From contig NZ_NFUR01000001.1 in the NCBI RefSeq assembly GCF_002127225.1, positions 869,592 through 933,591 on the forward strand: DNA of 64,000 nucleotides, read 5' to 3'. Below are positions 8,394 to 15,647 of the stretch, piece after piece. Every line of letters begins with the position of its first letter. Within the stretch, counting starts at the first letter, position 1. The notes beneath the pieces are model-generated. The model was not told the DNA's origin. It made no database searches and saw only the letters and a program-made list of their open reading frames with translations. Position numbers and translations under genes: made by a program. This DNA comes from Sphingomonas sp. IBVSS2. GTDB lineage: Bacteria > Pseudomonadota > Alphaproteobacteria > Sphingomonadales > Sphingomonadaceae.

Positions 8394-10706
8394 ATGCATC
8401 TGACGCACAAGGCCGGCGAGCTGTCCGCGCGCCCTCTCAAATTCCTGGAGACCGACACGCTGGTGGTGCGCTGGATCGCGCAGGCGGCGGTCAATGTCGA
8501 GCTGTTCACCATCCCGCTCTACATGACCTCGCTCTATTCGATCACCGGCATGCACCCCATCACGAGCCAGGGGAACAGCTTCTACAAGGGCCGGCAATGG
8601 CCGGGCGCCAAGACGAGCGCGAGCTTCGAGCACAAGCCCGGCAAGAAGGGCTGGGGCAACAAGAAGGCGTTCAACATCGTCTTCTCGGTGTTCATCCAGG
8701 AGATGCTGCATCTCCAGATGGCGGCCAATCTCGCCACGTCGATCGGCGCCGTGCCCAGCTTCACCGCCACCGCGCTGCAGAGCGGCGATCATGGCTGGAC
8801 CTGCTACGGCCCCAAGCTGACCCGGATCCCCGGCGTCGTCGACCTGACGGACACCAACCGGTTCAAGGACGTGAAGGTGAATGTCGGCCCGCTCGACGAG
8901 GAGCGGATCAAGCTGTTCCTCGCCATCGAGCAGCCGCAGGAGACGGCCGAGAAGGACATCGTCCGCAACCAGGAGCGATATTTCCCCAAGGTCCCGTTCA
9001 AATACACGACCGTGGCGGAGCTCGACGCGCACATCCTGTTCGGCTCGATCGGCTATATGTACCAATGCTATCGCGACTATCTGCTGATCACCTATGAGGA
9101 CGGGTCGCGGCTCTGGGACCATGTGATGGACGCCTCGGGCCAGCAGAACGACCTGTTCAACAATTTCAGCTTCCCCGGCCATCCGATGCGCGAGTTCATG
9201 GGCTTCGAGACCACGATCGCGCTCACCGATCCCGAGATCGCGCTGAAACAGGCGCTCAACATGATGAACGCGATCACCGACCAGGGCGAAGGCGCCACGC
9301 TGGGCGCGCGCTATGACGACAAGGGCCAGCGGCTGAAGGACGATGCCGCCAAGCTCGTCCAGGGCGCGGTCAGCCCGCACTATTGCCCGGACCGCGATGC
9401 GCTCGCCTCCGACTATCCGAGCTATTCGCAGACCGGCAAGCTCATCCCCTCGTCCGATGCCGCGGCGCGCGCCGACAATGACGGCATCGACCATTACACT
9501 CGCTTCCGCGAGATCGAGGACATTCGCGGCAGCGGCGGGCTCGAGACCTGGGACCAGTCGCCCAGGATCGGCAAATGGACCGCGGCGGACCTGACCACCG
9601 AAGGCTATGATCCCAAGGACAATCCCTATGGCCTGGCCACGCCGGAGCAGATCGCCCATGCGCTCAACAGCCTGAAGAACGGCGCGGACAGTGCGGCCGG
9701 CTTCCAGAAGATGAGCCAGGCGGTGTGCGGCGCGATCAAGGGCGTCACCACCGTGCTCGACAGCTATTGGAACCCCGCCGGCGCCACCGTGTCCTTCCCC
9801 TTCCCGTCGATGGCGGGATCGGGCGACCGCATGTCGACCGCCTGGGCGGTGTTCGGCAGGACCCCGGACCTCTCGGTCGGCGTCGGCGAGCCGGATTCGA
9901 GCATCGTCAACCATGCCTGCCAGGGGCTCGACGTGGCGGAAGTCGGGGGCAAATGGGGCACCAACGCCTGCGCCCAGACGTCGATCTATCACACGTGCCG
10001 CGGCTCGAACCTGTGCAAGGGCCAGGGCGGCTGCGGCTTCGTCCAGCTCACCAGCGGCGGCGGCAGTTGCGGCGGGGCGAGCAGCGGCTGCGGCTCAGCC
10101 GCCTCCAAGACCTCGAACGCGCCCAAGGCCAACCCGGTCGCGGGCGGTGGCTGCGGCACGCAGACCGCAGTGAAGGGCGGCGGCTGCTCGGCGGTGACCA
10201 TGCGCACCTATGGCGGGCTGTGCGGCACGCCCACGCCTTCTCCCACGCCCACGCCGAGCGGCCCGATGTACACTGCGCCGAGCGACAATATCTGCGGCGG
10301 CTTCGGTGGCTGCGCGGTGCCGATCTCCGCGCTCCAGCTCTATCCCAAGGCGGGCACGATGGAGGTCTGGGCGCTGGTCGGCAGTTCCAAGCCGGTGCTC
10401 TGCGGCACGCCCAAGCCGACGCCGTCGCCCTCGGGCTGCGGGGCCCCGCAGGCCAAGGCGGACAAGAATCTGTGTGGCACCCCGTCGCCTTCGCCGTCGC
10501 CTACCCCCTCGGGCTGCGGCGCGCCTTCCTCGAAGAAGATCGCCACGATCGACTTCAAGGAAGGCGACAAGGTGGAGGACATCGCCTTCCAGGCCTTTGC
10601 CAAGGTCGTCGCCTACAAGGTCAATGGCGATCCGGACAAGCCGGTGGCGGGCCTGGTCCAGCAGGCGCCGAACGATCTGCGCCTGGCCTATCCGCCTTCG
10701 ACCTAG
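8394..10706 (+). CDS. Ferritin-like (VioB/iminophenylpyruvate-dimer-synthase type) protein with Cys-rich Pro/Thr/Ser repeat C-terminus
   Basis: 770 residues. The ATG at 8394 is chosen because GGGGGAA lies 8-14 bases upstream. Residues about 15-250 look like a ferritin-like four-helix domain: Glu36 in NVELFTIPLY and the E-x-x-H pair Glu103/His106 in IQEMLHLQM, as in the family that includes VioB. A middle region follows. From residue 509 on, 16 cysteines occur in about 200 residues (509, 526, 535, 541, 547, 559, 566, 587, 598, 610, 634, 640, 670, 682, 694, 708), including the dense core C-RGSNL-C-KGQGG-C (535-547) and three CGTP-(P/T/S) modules. No signal peptide is seen. The gene is followed after 13 bases by an MNIO (DUF692) gene and a DUF2063 gene, so the Cys-rich tail is a plausible MNIO substrate. 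That role is inference. Confidence 0.8.
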   Translation: MHLTHKAGELSARPLKFLETDTLVVRWIAQAAVNVELFTIPLYMTSLYSITGMHPITSQGNSFYKGRQWPGAKTSASFEHKPGKKGWGNKKAFNIVFSVFIQEMLHLQMAANLATSIGAVPSFTATALQSGDHGWTCYGPKLTRIPGVVDLTDTNRFKDVKVNVGPLDEERIKLFLAIEQPQETAEKDIVRNQERYFPKVPFKYTTVAELDAHILFGSIGYMYQCYRDYLLITYEDGSRLWDHVMDASGQQNDLFNNFSFPGHPMREFMGFETTIALTDPEIALKQALNMMNAITDQGEGATLGARYDDKGQRLKDDAAKLVQGAVSPHYCPDRDALASDYPSYSQTGKLIPSSDAAARADNDGIDHYTRFREIEDIRGSGGLETWDQSPRIGKWTAADLTTEGYDPKDNPYGLATPEQIAHALNSLKNGADSAAGFQKMSQAVCGAIKGVTTVLDSYWNPAGATVSFPFPSMAGSGDRMSTAWAVFGRTPDLSVGVGEPDSSIVNHACQGLDVAEVGGKWGTNACAQTSIYHTCRGSNLCKGQGGCGFVQLTSGGGSCGGASSGCGSAASKTSNAPKANPVAGGGCGTQTAVKGGGCSAVTMRTYGGLCGTPTPSPTPTPSGPMYTAPSDNICGGFGGCAVPISALQLYPKAGTMEVWALVGSSKPVLCGTPKPTPSPSGCGAPQAKADKNLCGTPSPSPSPTPSGCGAPSSKKIATIDFKEGDKVEDIAFQAFAKVVAYKVNGDPDKPVAGLVQQAPNDLRLAYPPST
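10221..10526 (+). repeat. Three CGTP-(P/T/S)n coding repeat modules
   Basis: In-frame repeats inside the Cys-rich gene start at 10221 (CGTPTPSPTPTPSG), 10401 (CGTPKPTPSPSGCGAP) and 10473 (CGTPSPSPSPTPSGCGAP). The last two end in SGCGAP. The first lacks the second cysteine and is separated from the others by a C-GGFGG-C segment. The modules read like extended linkers carrying paired cysteines. Confidence 0.85.
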
Positions 10707-10719
10707 GAGAAGGATCGCC

Positions 10720-11571
10720 ATGACGCTGCCCCGGCTCGGCCTGCCCAATCCCGGCGACGGGCTGGGGCTGCGCGAGGAGCATTTCCCGCACCTGATGTCG
10801 ACGCCCCCGGAATCCTGGGGCGTCGACTGGTTCGAGGCGATCACCGAGAATCTGCTCGACAATGCCGGCTATGGCATGCGCGTGTTCGAGCATGTCGCGG
10901 CGCACCGGCCGGTGGTGCTCCACGGCGTGTCGCTCTCGATCGGCAGCACCGCGCCGCTCGACATGGCCTATCTCGGCAAGCTGCGCGTGCTGGCCGAACG
11001 CTTCCGGCCGCTCTGGATCTCGGACCATCTGTGCTGGACCGGGGTGCAGGGCGTGAACAGCCACGACCTGCTGCCGATGCCGCTCACCGAGGCGGCGCTG
11101 GCGCATGTCGCGGACCGGGTGGCCCGGGTGCAGGATTTCCTGGGCCGACCGCTGATCGTCGAGAATCCGAGCACCTATCTCGAGTTCCGCGCCAGCCAGA
11201 TGCCCGAGGCGGAGTTCCTCGCCCGATTGTGCGAGGCGACCGGCTGCGGGCTGCTGCTCGACGTCAACAACGTCCATGTATCGAGCTTCAACCATGCGCA
11301 GGATCCGCTCGCCTATCTCGAGGCGATCCCGGCGGCGCATGTCGTGCAGGTCCACCTGGCGGGCCCGAGCGACCATGGCACGCACCTGATCGACACGCAC
11401 GACGCGCCGGTGCCCGATGCGGTGTGGCCGCTCTATGCCCGGGTATGGGAGCGCTGCGGGCCGGTCGCCACCATGGTCGAATGGGATGCCGCCATCCCCG
11501 AATTCGAAGTGGTCGCCGCCGAGCTCGCCAAGGCGCGGCGGGTGCGCGAGGGGCTGCCGCTTGCCGCCTGA
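10720..11571 (+). CDS. DUF692 multinuclear non-heme iron-dependent oxidase (MNIO; MbnB/BufB/TglH family)
   Basis: 283 residues, AGGAGAAGG ahead of the ATG, 13 bases after the Cys-rich gene. The family's TIM-barrel metal-binding positions are in place: His68 (LHGVSLS), Asp102/His103 (SDHLCW), Glu148 (ENPSTY), Asp181/Asn184/His186 (DVNNVHV), His212 (HLAG), Asp225/His227 (IDTHD) and Glu254/Asp256 (VEWD). Known MNIOs use two or three iron ions to rewrite cysteine residues in peptides, for example to oxazolone-thioamide or thiooxazole, or to excise carbon. Here the likely substrate is the upstream Cys-rich protein. The gene overlaps the DUF2063 gene. Confidence 0.93.
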   Translation: MTLPRLGLPNPGDGLGLREEHFPHLMSTPPESWGVDWFEAITENLLDNAGYGMRVFEHVAAHRPVVLHGVSLSIGSTAPLDMAYLGKLRVLAERFRPLWISDHLCWTGVQGVNSHDLLPMPLTEAALAHVADRVARVQDFLGRPLIVENPSTYLEFRASQMPEAEFLARLCEATGCGLLLDVNNVHVSSFNHAQDPLAYLEAIPAAHVVQVHLAGPSDHGTHLIDTHDAPVPDAVWPLYARVWERCGPVATMVEWDAAIPEFEVVAAELAKARRVREGLPLAA

Positions 11572-12319
11572 ACTCGCCGCGCTGCAGGACTGGATGCAGG
11601 AGGCGATCCTCGCCGCCTCGGACCGGGGTGCCCGCGCGCATGTCCATGGCGACAACCGGCTTACTGCCGAGGATCGGGTCCAGATCTATGCGCGCGGCTA
11701 TCGCCAGCGGCTGATCGAGTGCCTGGAGCGCGAATATCCCCTGCTCGCGGCGCTGGCCGGGCCGACCGCTTTCGGCCTGTTCGCCCAGGGCTATGTCGCA
11801 GCGCGGCCCTCGCGCAGCTACACGCTCTACGATTTCGGCGCCGGCTTCCCGGCATGGCTCGAGGCGTCGCGGCCGCCGGGCGGGGCGCAGGATGTCGGCG
11901 CCATCCCGGCCGCATTGGCGCGCATCGAGCGGACCAAGGCCGAAGTCCACCGCGCCCATGGAATCGAGCGCGACGCCCCGGCCTGGCCGGGCATGGATCC
12001 GGTGCTGGCCGAGTTGCTGGCGCTGGCCGCGACTCGGCGCTGGTATCGGCCGGACAGTGCCCGGTTGCTGGCGCTGCCCTTCGACTTCAGCGAGATGCTG
12101 GCCAGGGGCGAGCCGATCCCCCCGCGTTCGGAGCCGATGCTGCTCGCGGTCGCCCGCGCGCAGTATCGGATCGCCTGCCTGCCGCTCGAACCCTGGCAAT
12201 ATGACTGGCTGGCCGTGCTTCCGGAGGATCCGGCGCGCGCGGTGCCGCTGCCGGACGACGCGCGCATCTCGCTATGGCTGCCCTTCGCGGCGGCGCACGG
12301 GCTGGCGGCGCCGGGGTGA
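11561..12319 (+). CDS. DUF2063 partner protein (MbnC/BufC-like) for the MNIO
   Basis: About 252 residues. No ATG lies at the expected N-terminus. The TTG at 11561 (GAGGGGC upstream) gives the usual PPELAALQDW start and an 11-base overlap with the MNIO gene; the ATG at 11594 is the alternative. The family signature is clear: RVQIYARGYRQRLIECLEREYP, then FAQGYV, then the SYTLYDFGAGFPAWL segment. In characterised systems such proteins bind the leader or substrate and form a complex with the MNIO. The pairing strongly supports a functional modification system rather than a stray DUF692 gene. Confidence 0.85.
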   Translation: MPPELAALQDWMQEAILAASDRGARAHVHGDNRLTAEDRVQIYARGYRQRLIECLEREYPLLAALAGPTAFGLFAQGYVAARPSRSYTLYDFGAGFPAWLEASRPPGGAQDVGAIPAALARIERTKAEVHRAHGIERDAPAWPGMDPVLAELLALAATRRWYRPDSARLLALPFDFSEMLARGEPIPPRSEPMLLAVARAQYRIACLPLEPWQYDWLAVLPEDPARAVPLPDDARISLWLPFAAAHGLAAPG

Positions 12320-12326
12320 GCCCTCG

Positions 12327-12355
12327 AATCCTCCCTCGCGAAGCGAACGGGGATT
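12327..12355. repeat. Short imperfect inverted repeat between convergent genes
   Basis: AATCCTCC near 12327-12334 faces GGGGATT at 12349-12355 around CTCGCGAAGCG. It sits between the DUF2063 stop and the glpX stop and could be a shared 3' hairpin. It resembles the other REP-like elements in the window only loosely. Confidence 0.3.
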
Positions 12356-13322
12356 ACAGCCGGTGCTCGCCCTTCACCCAGCGGACCGTGCCCGAATGGG
12401 CGCGCATCACCACGCTCTCGGTGGTCATCTTGGTGGCGAAGCGCTTCACGCCCTCGAGCAGCGAGCCGTCGGTCACGCCCGTCGCCGCGAAGATGCAGTC
12501 GCCCTTGGCGAGCTCGGTGAGGTCGTAGATCTTGTCGAGATCCTCGATCCCCCATTTGCGCGCGCGCAGGCGCTCGTCGTCGTTGCGGAAGATCAGCCGG
12601 CCCTTGAACTGGCCACCGACGCAGCGCAGCGCCGCGCAGGCGAGCACGCCCTCGGGCGCGCCGCCCTGGCCCATATACACGTCGATCGTCGTCTCGGGAT
12701 CGGTGGTGGCGATCACGCCGGCCACGTCGCCGTCGCCGATCAGCACCACGCCACAGCCGACGTCGCGCAGCTCGGCGATCAGCTTCTCGTGGCGCGGGCG
12801 ATCGAGCACGCAGGCGATGATCTCGTGCGGCTGCACGCCCTTGGCCTTGGCGATCGCGTGCACATTCTCGGTCGGCGTCTTGTTGAGGTCGATCACGCCC
12901 TCCGGATAGCCGGGGCCGACCGCGATCTTGTCCATATAGACGTCGGGCGCGTTGAGCAGGCCGCCCTTCTCGGCCACCGCGAGCACCGCCAGCGCATTGG
13001 GGCCGGCCTTGGCGCAGATGGTGGTGCCCTCGAGCGGGTCGAGCGCGATGTCGATCGCCGGGCCCTTGCCCTGCGCCGCGCCCACCTTCTCGCCGATATA
13101 GAGCATCGGGGCCTCGTCGCGCTCGCCCTCGCCGATCACCACGGTGCCGTCGAGATAGAGCTTGTTGAGCGCGTCGCGCATCGCCTCGACCGCGGCGGCG
13201 TCGGCCGCCTTCTCGTCGCCGCGGCCGACCAGGGTGGAGGCGGCGATCGCCGCCGCTTCGGTCACGCGCACCATTTCGAGGACGAGGACGCGGTCGAGGG
13301 CGTGGCTGGCGGTCTGCTGCAT
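12354..13322 (-). CDS. glpX: Class II fructose-1,6-bisphosphatase
   Basis: 322 residues, the usual GlpX length. Metal and phosphate motifs GEGERDEAPML (64-74) and DPLEGTT (95-101), and the later IGDGDVAG segment, are diagnostic of the class II (GlpX) fold. It dephosphorylates fructose 1,6-bisphosphate in gluconeogenesis. In sphingomonads, where the Entner-Doudoroff route dominates, it is commonly the main such enzyme. A LacI-type palindrome at 13391-13404, about 70 bases upstream of the start, may control it. Confidence 0.95.
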   Translation of the reverse strand: MQQTASHALDRVLVLEMVRVTEAAAIAASTLVGRGDEKAADAAAVEAMRDALNKLYLDGTVVIGEGERDEAPMLYIGEKVGAAQGKGPAIDIALDPLEGTTICAKAGPNALAVLAVAEKGGLLNAPDVYMDKIAVGPGYPEGVIDLNKTPTENVHAIAKAKGVQPHEIIACVLDRPRHEKLIAELRDVGCGVVLIGDGDVAGVIATTDPETTIDVYMGQGGAPEGVLACAALRCVGGQFKGRLIFRNDDERLRARKWGIEDLDKIYDLTELAKGDCIFAATGVTDGSLLEGVKRFATKMTTESVVMRAHSGTVRWVKGEHRL

Positions 13323-13390
13323 GGGAATGGGATACCCCGGTGATTGGACTTGCGGCGGCGATTAGGCAGCGCCGTGGCGCTTGTCGATTC

Positions 13391-13404
13391 CGCTAACGTT
13401 GTCA
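13391..13404. promoter_or_regulatory. Candidate LacI/GalR-type operator upstream of glpX
   Basis: CGCTAACGTTGTCA reads TGACAACGTTAGCG on the other strand. The AACGTT core is perfectly symmetric with matching outer G/C positions. This form fits operators of LacI-family sugar regulators in alphaproteobacteria. No LacI gene is in the window. Confidence 0.4.
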
Positions 13405-13477
13405 GCATGCCGCCGTTCCCAATTCGGTCACAACTCGGCGCTAGCGTAACGAAACCCCGGGGGCGGAGGACGTGCAC

Positions 13478-13831
13478 ATGCTGATGATGGCCCTGCTTCT
13501 GCTTGCCCAGAATAACGACCCGTCGCCGGCCCAGGTGATGGAGGCGCATCGCCAGCGCTGGTCGGCCAATCCCGCGTGCCGGCGCGCGCGCGACGAGAGC
13601 GAGATCGTCGTCTGCTCGCGGCGGGAGGCGGACAAATACCGTGTGCCGCTGACGACGACGTACAACGGACCCGATACCGACCAGGGGCGGCTCAACCGGC
13701 TGTTCGACGGGGCGGACGGGCGCCCGCCGTGCGGCGAGGGCGCGTTCCTGGTGCGCTGCGGTTTTGCGGGAGTGACGATGAGCGTCAGCGCACGCGGCGT
13801 GCGCACCGTGCGCCGCGAACTGGCGCCCTGA
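13478..13831 (+). CDS. Small secreted hypothetical protein
   Basis: 117 residues from the ATG at 13478 (GGAGGA seven bases upstream). A GTG six bases earlier is less likely. A short hydrophobic start (MLMMALLLLAQ) suggests a signal peptide. Four cysteines (CRRARDESEIVVC and PPCGEGAFLVRC) could form two disulfides. The segment ADKYRVPLTTTY resembles AKRYRLPLPST in the next gene, so the two may be distant relatives. Function unknown. Confidence 0.6.
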   Translation: MLMMALLLLAQNNDPSPAQVMEAHRQRWSANPACRRARDESEIVVCSRREADKYRVPLTTTYNGPDTDQGRLNRLFDGADGRPPCGEGAFLVRCGFAGVTMSVSARGVRTVRRELAP

Positions 13832-13901
13832 GGGACGGCGGCCGAGGGAAACCGGCGGCGCGCCGCGCGTTGAGCGCGGTGACTTTCCTTCGGAGACCCG
13901 G

Positions 13902-14219
13902 ATGCTGCTGCTCGCCTTCGCCCTCGCCCTCGCCAATGCCCTGCCCGCTGTCGAGCCGCCGCAGCAGCATCGCCGCAAGGCCAGGGCGCGCGTGACGCGC
14001 GTCACCAATATCCCCGCCCGCGCCGCGCCGCAGCCGCGCAACCTTGCCGTCACGGTGCCCGCCGATCCCGCCAAGCGCTACCGCCTGCCGCTCCCCAGCA
14101 CCGAAGTCACCGATGCCAAGCGCGAGGCGGTGCGCAACACGGGCATGGCCTGCGGCACCACCGGTGCGCCCGTATGCCCGCACAAGGGGCGGCAGGTGCT
14201 GAAGAGCAGCCTCGACTGA
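13902..14219 (+). CDS. Small basic secreted hypothetical protein
   Basis: 105 residues. A signal-like start (LLLAFALALANALPAVEPP), a basic, Pro/Arg-rich middle (QQHRRKARARVTRV), then AKRYRLPLPSTEV and two cysteines (ACGTTGAPVC). CTTCGGAGAC lies upstream of the ATG. It is encoded 70 bases after the previous small secreted gene and shares the (D/A)K(Y/R)YR-x-PL motif with it. Function unknown. Confidence 0.55.
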   Translation: MLLLAFALALANALPAVEPPQQHRRKARARVTRVTNIPARAAPQPRNLAVTVPADPAKRYRLPLPSTEVTDAKREAVRNTGMACGTTGAPVCPHKGRQVLKSSLD

Positions 14220-14221
14220 GC

Positions 14222-15514
14222 CTAGCCGGCCAGGATGTGCATCCACATCGGCTCGCCCATCAGGCTGGCCGAGCCGCGCAGCTTGTCGAGCGCCTGCGAC
14301 ACCGCGCGTTCCGGCACCTCGTGCGTGACGATGGCGACGAGCACGCTGCCGTCCGGGTTGGCGCCGCGCTGCATCAGGCTCTCGATCGAGACGCCGGCAT
14401 CGCGCATCGCTGCGGCGATCTCGGCGAGCACGCCCACCTTGTCCGCCACGGTGAAGCGCACATAGGCGCGGCTGGTGCGCTCGCCGGCATCGGCGGTCCC
14501 CTGCCGGGCGAGTGCGGCGGCGGGCATCGCATAGGGGTGGCCGAATTCGCCGCGGGCGATGTCGATCAGGTCGGCGACCACGGCGGATGCCGTCGGGCCG
14601 TCGCCGGCGCCGGCGCCCTGGAACAGCAGCCGGCCGACGAAATTCCCTTCCGCGACCACGGCGTTGGTCGAGCCGGTGACATGGGCGAGCGGGTGGCTGA
14701 GCGGCACGAGATGCGGATGCACGCGCTGGAACAGTCCGCCGGGACCGGCATCGGCGATGCCGAGCAGGCGGACGCGATAGCCGAGCGAGGCTGCCTCGGC
14801 GATGTCCGCGGCGAGGACATGGCGCACGCCGGTGATCGCCACCCGGTCGAACGCCGGCTGCGTGCCGAAGGCGAGGCTTGCGAGGATCGAGAGCTTGTGC
14901 GCGGCATCGACGCCGTCGATGTCGAAGCTCGGGTCCGCTTCGGCATAGCCGAGGCGCTGCGCCTCGGCGAGGATCTCGGCGAAGTCGCGGCCTTCGGCTT
15001 CCATCTTGGACAGGATGAAATTGCAGGTGCCGTTGAGGATGCCATAGACGCGGGCGATCTCGTTGGCGGCGGCGCCTTCGCGCAGGCCCTTGATCACCGG
15101 CACGCCGCCGGCCACCGCGGCTTCGAACTTGAGCGCCAGGCCGGCATCTTCCGCAGCGCCGGCGAGCTCCAGCCCATGATGCGCGATCATCGCCTTGTTG
15201 GCGGTGACGAAGCTCTTGCCGCCGTTCAGCGCCGCGCGGGCGAGGGCGAGGGCAGGCCCGTCGGAGCCGCCGACCAGCTCGACCACCACGTCCGCCCGGG
15301 GATGGCGCGCCAGTTCGGCGGTGTCGTCGACCCAGTCGAAGCGCGTGATGTCGACGCCGCGATCCTTGGCGCGATCGCGCGCGGAGACTGCGACCACTTC
15401 GATCGGCCGGCCGGCCCGCCTCGCGATCAGCTCCGCATTCGCGTCGATCAGGCGGATCACGCCCGCGCCGACGGTGCCCAGGCCTGCAAGTGCGATACGA
15501 AGCGGTTCGGTCAT
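14222..15514 (-). CDS. hom: Homoserine dehydrogenase with C-terminal ACT domain
   Basis: 430 residues from the ATG at 15514; an in-frame ATG at 15535 would add seven residues. NAD(P)-binding GLGTVGAG at 11-18, the conserved GILNGTCNFILSKM substrate/NAD loop, and the GYAEADPSFDIDGVDAAHKL segment with the catalytic Lys/Asp region. A C-terminal ACT domain (VRFTVADKVGVLAEIAAAM) allows feedback by threonine or a related amino acid. It reduces aspartate semialdehyde to homoserine for threonine and methionine synthesis. No riboswitch is seen upstream; a REP-like element fills the leader side. Confidence 0.96.
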   Translation of the reverse strand: MTEPLRIALAGLGTVGAGVIRLIDANAELIARRAGRPIEVVAVSARDRAKDRGVDITRFDWVDDTAELARHPRADVVVELVGGSDGPALALARAALNGGKSFVTANKAMIAHHGLELAGAAEDAGLALKFEAAVAGGVPVIKGLREGAAANEIARVYGILNGTCNFILSKMEAEGRDFAEILAEAQRLGYAEADPSFDIDGVDAAHKLSILASLAFGTQPAFDRVAITGVRHVLAADIAEAASLGYRVRLLGIADAGPGGLFQRVHPHLVPLSHPLAHVTGSTNAVVAEGNFVGRLLFQGAGAGDGPTASAVVADLIDIARGEFGHPYAMPAAALARQGTADAGERTSRAYVRFTVADKVGVLAEIAAAMRDAGVSIESLMQRGANPDGSVLVAIVTHEVPERAVSQALDKLRGSASLMGEPMWMHILAG

Positions 15515-15530
15515 TGTCAGCTCATTCCCC

Positions 15531-15625
15531 GTCATGCTGAACTCGTTTCAGCATCCAACGCGCGGCAAGGGCCGCGCTGTCGGCACCTAGCTGCACCTTG
15601 GACCCCGAAACAAGTTCAGGGTGAC
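15531..15625. repeat. Sphingomonad-type REP/palindromic element
   Basis: The element begins GTCATGCTGAACTCGTTTCA and ends GAAACAAGTTCAGGGTGAC, which are imperfect reverse complements about 95 bases apart. The inner part has a short CAACGCGCGGCAAGGG arm. The CTGAAC-(T/C)-(C/T)-GTTTC end is a common dispersed intergenic repeat in this bacterial group as I know it. It lies between two leftward genes and may stabilise or terminate transcripts. Confidence 0.7.
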
Positions 15626-15647
15626 GGAGGATTTCTTTGCTCCGGGC

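Noticed and set aside
15515-15647. Possible SAM-II or threonine-type riboswitch before hom
   Set aside because: The region is filled by a REP-like inverted repeat and no riboswitch core could be recognised.
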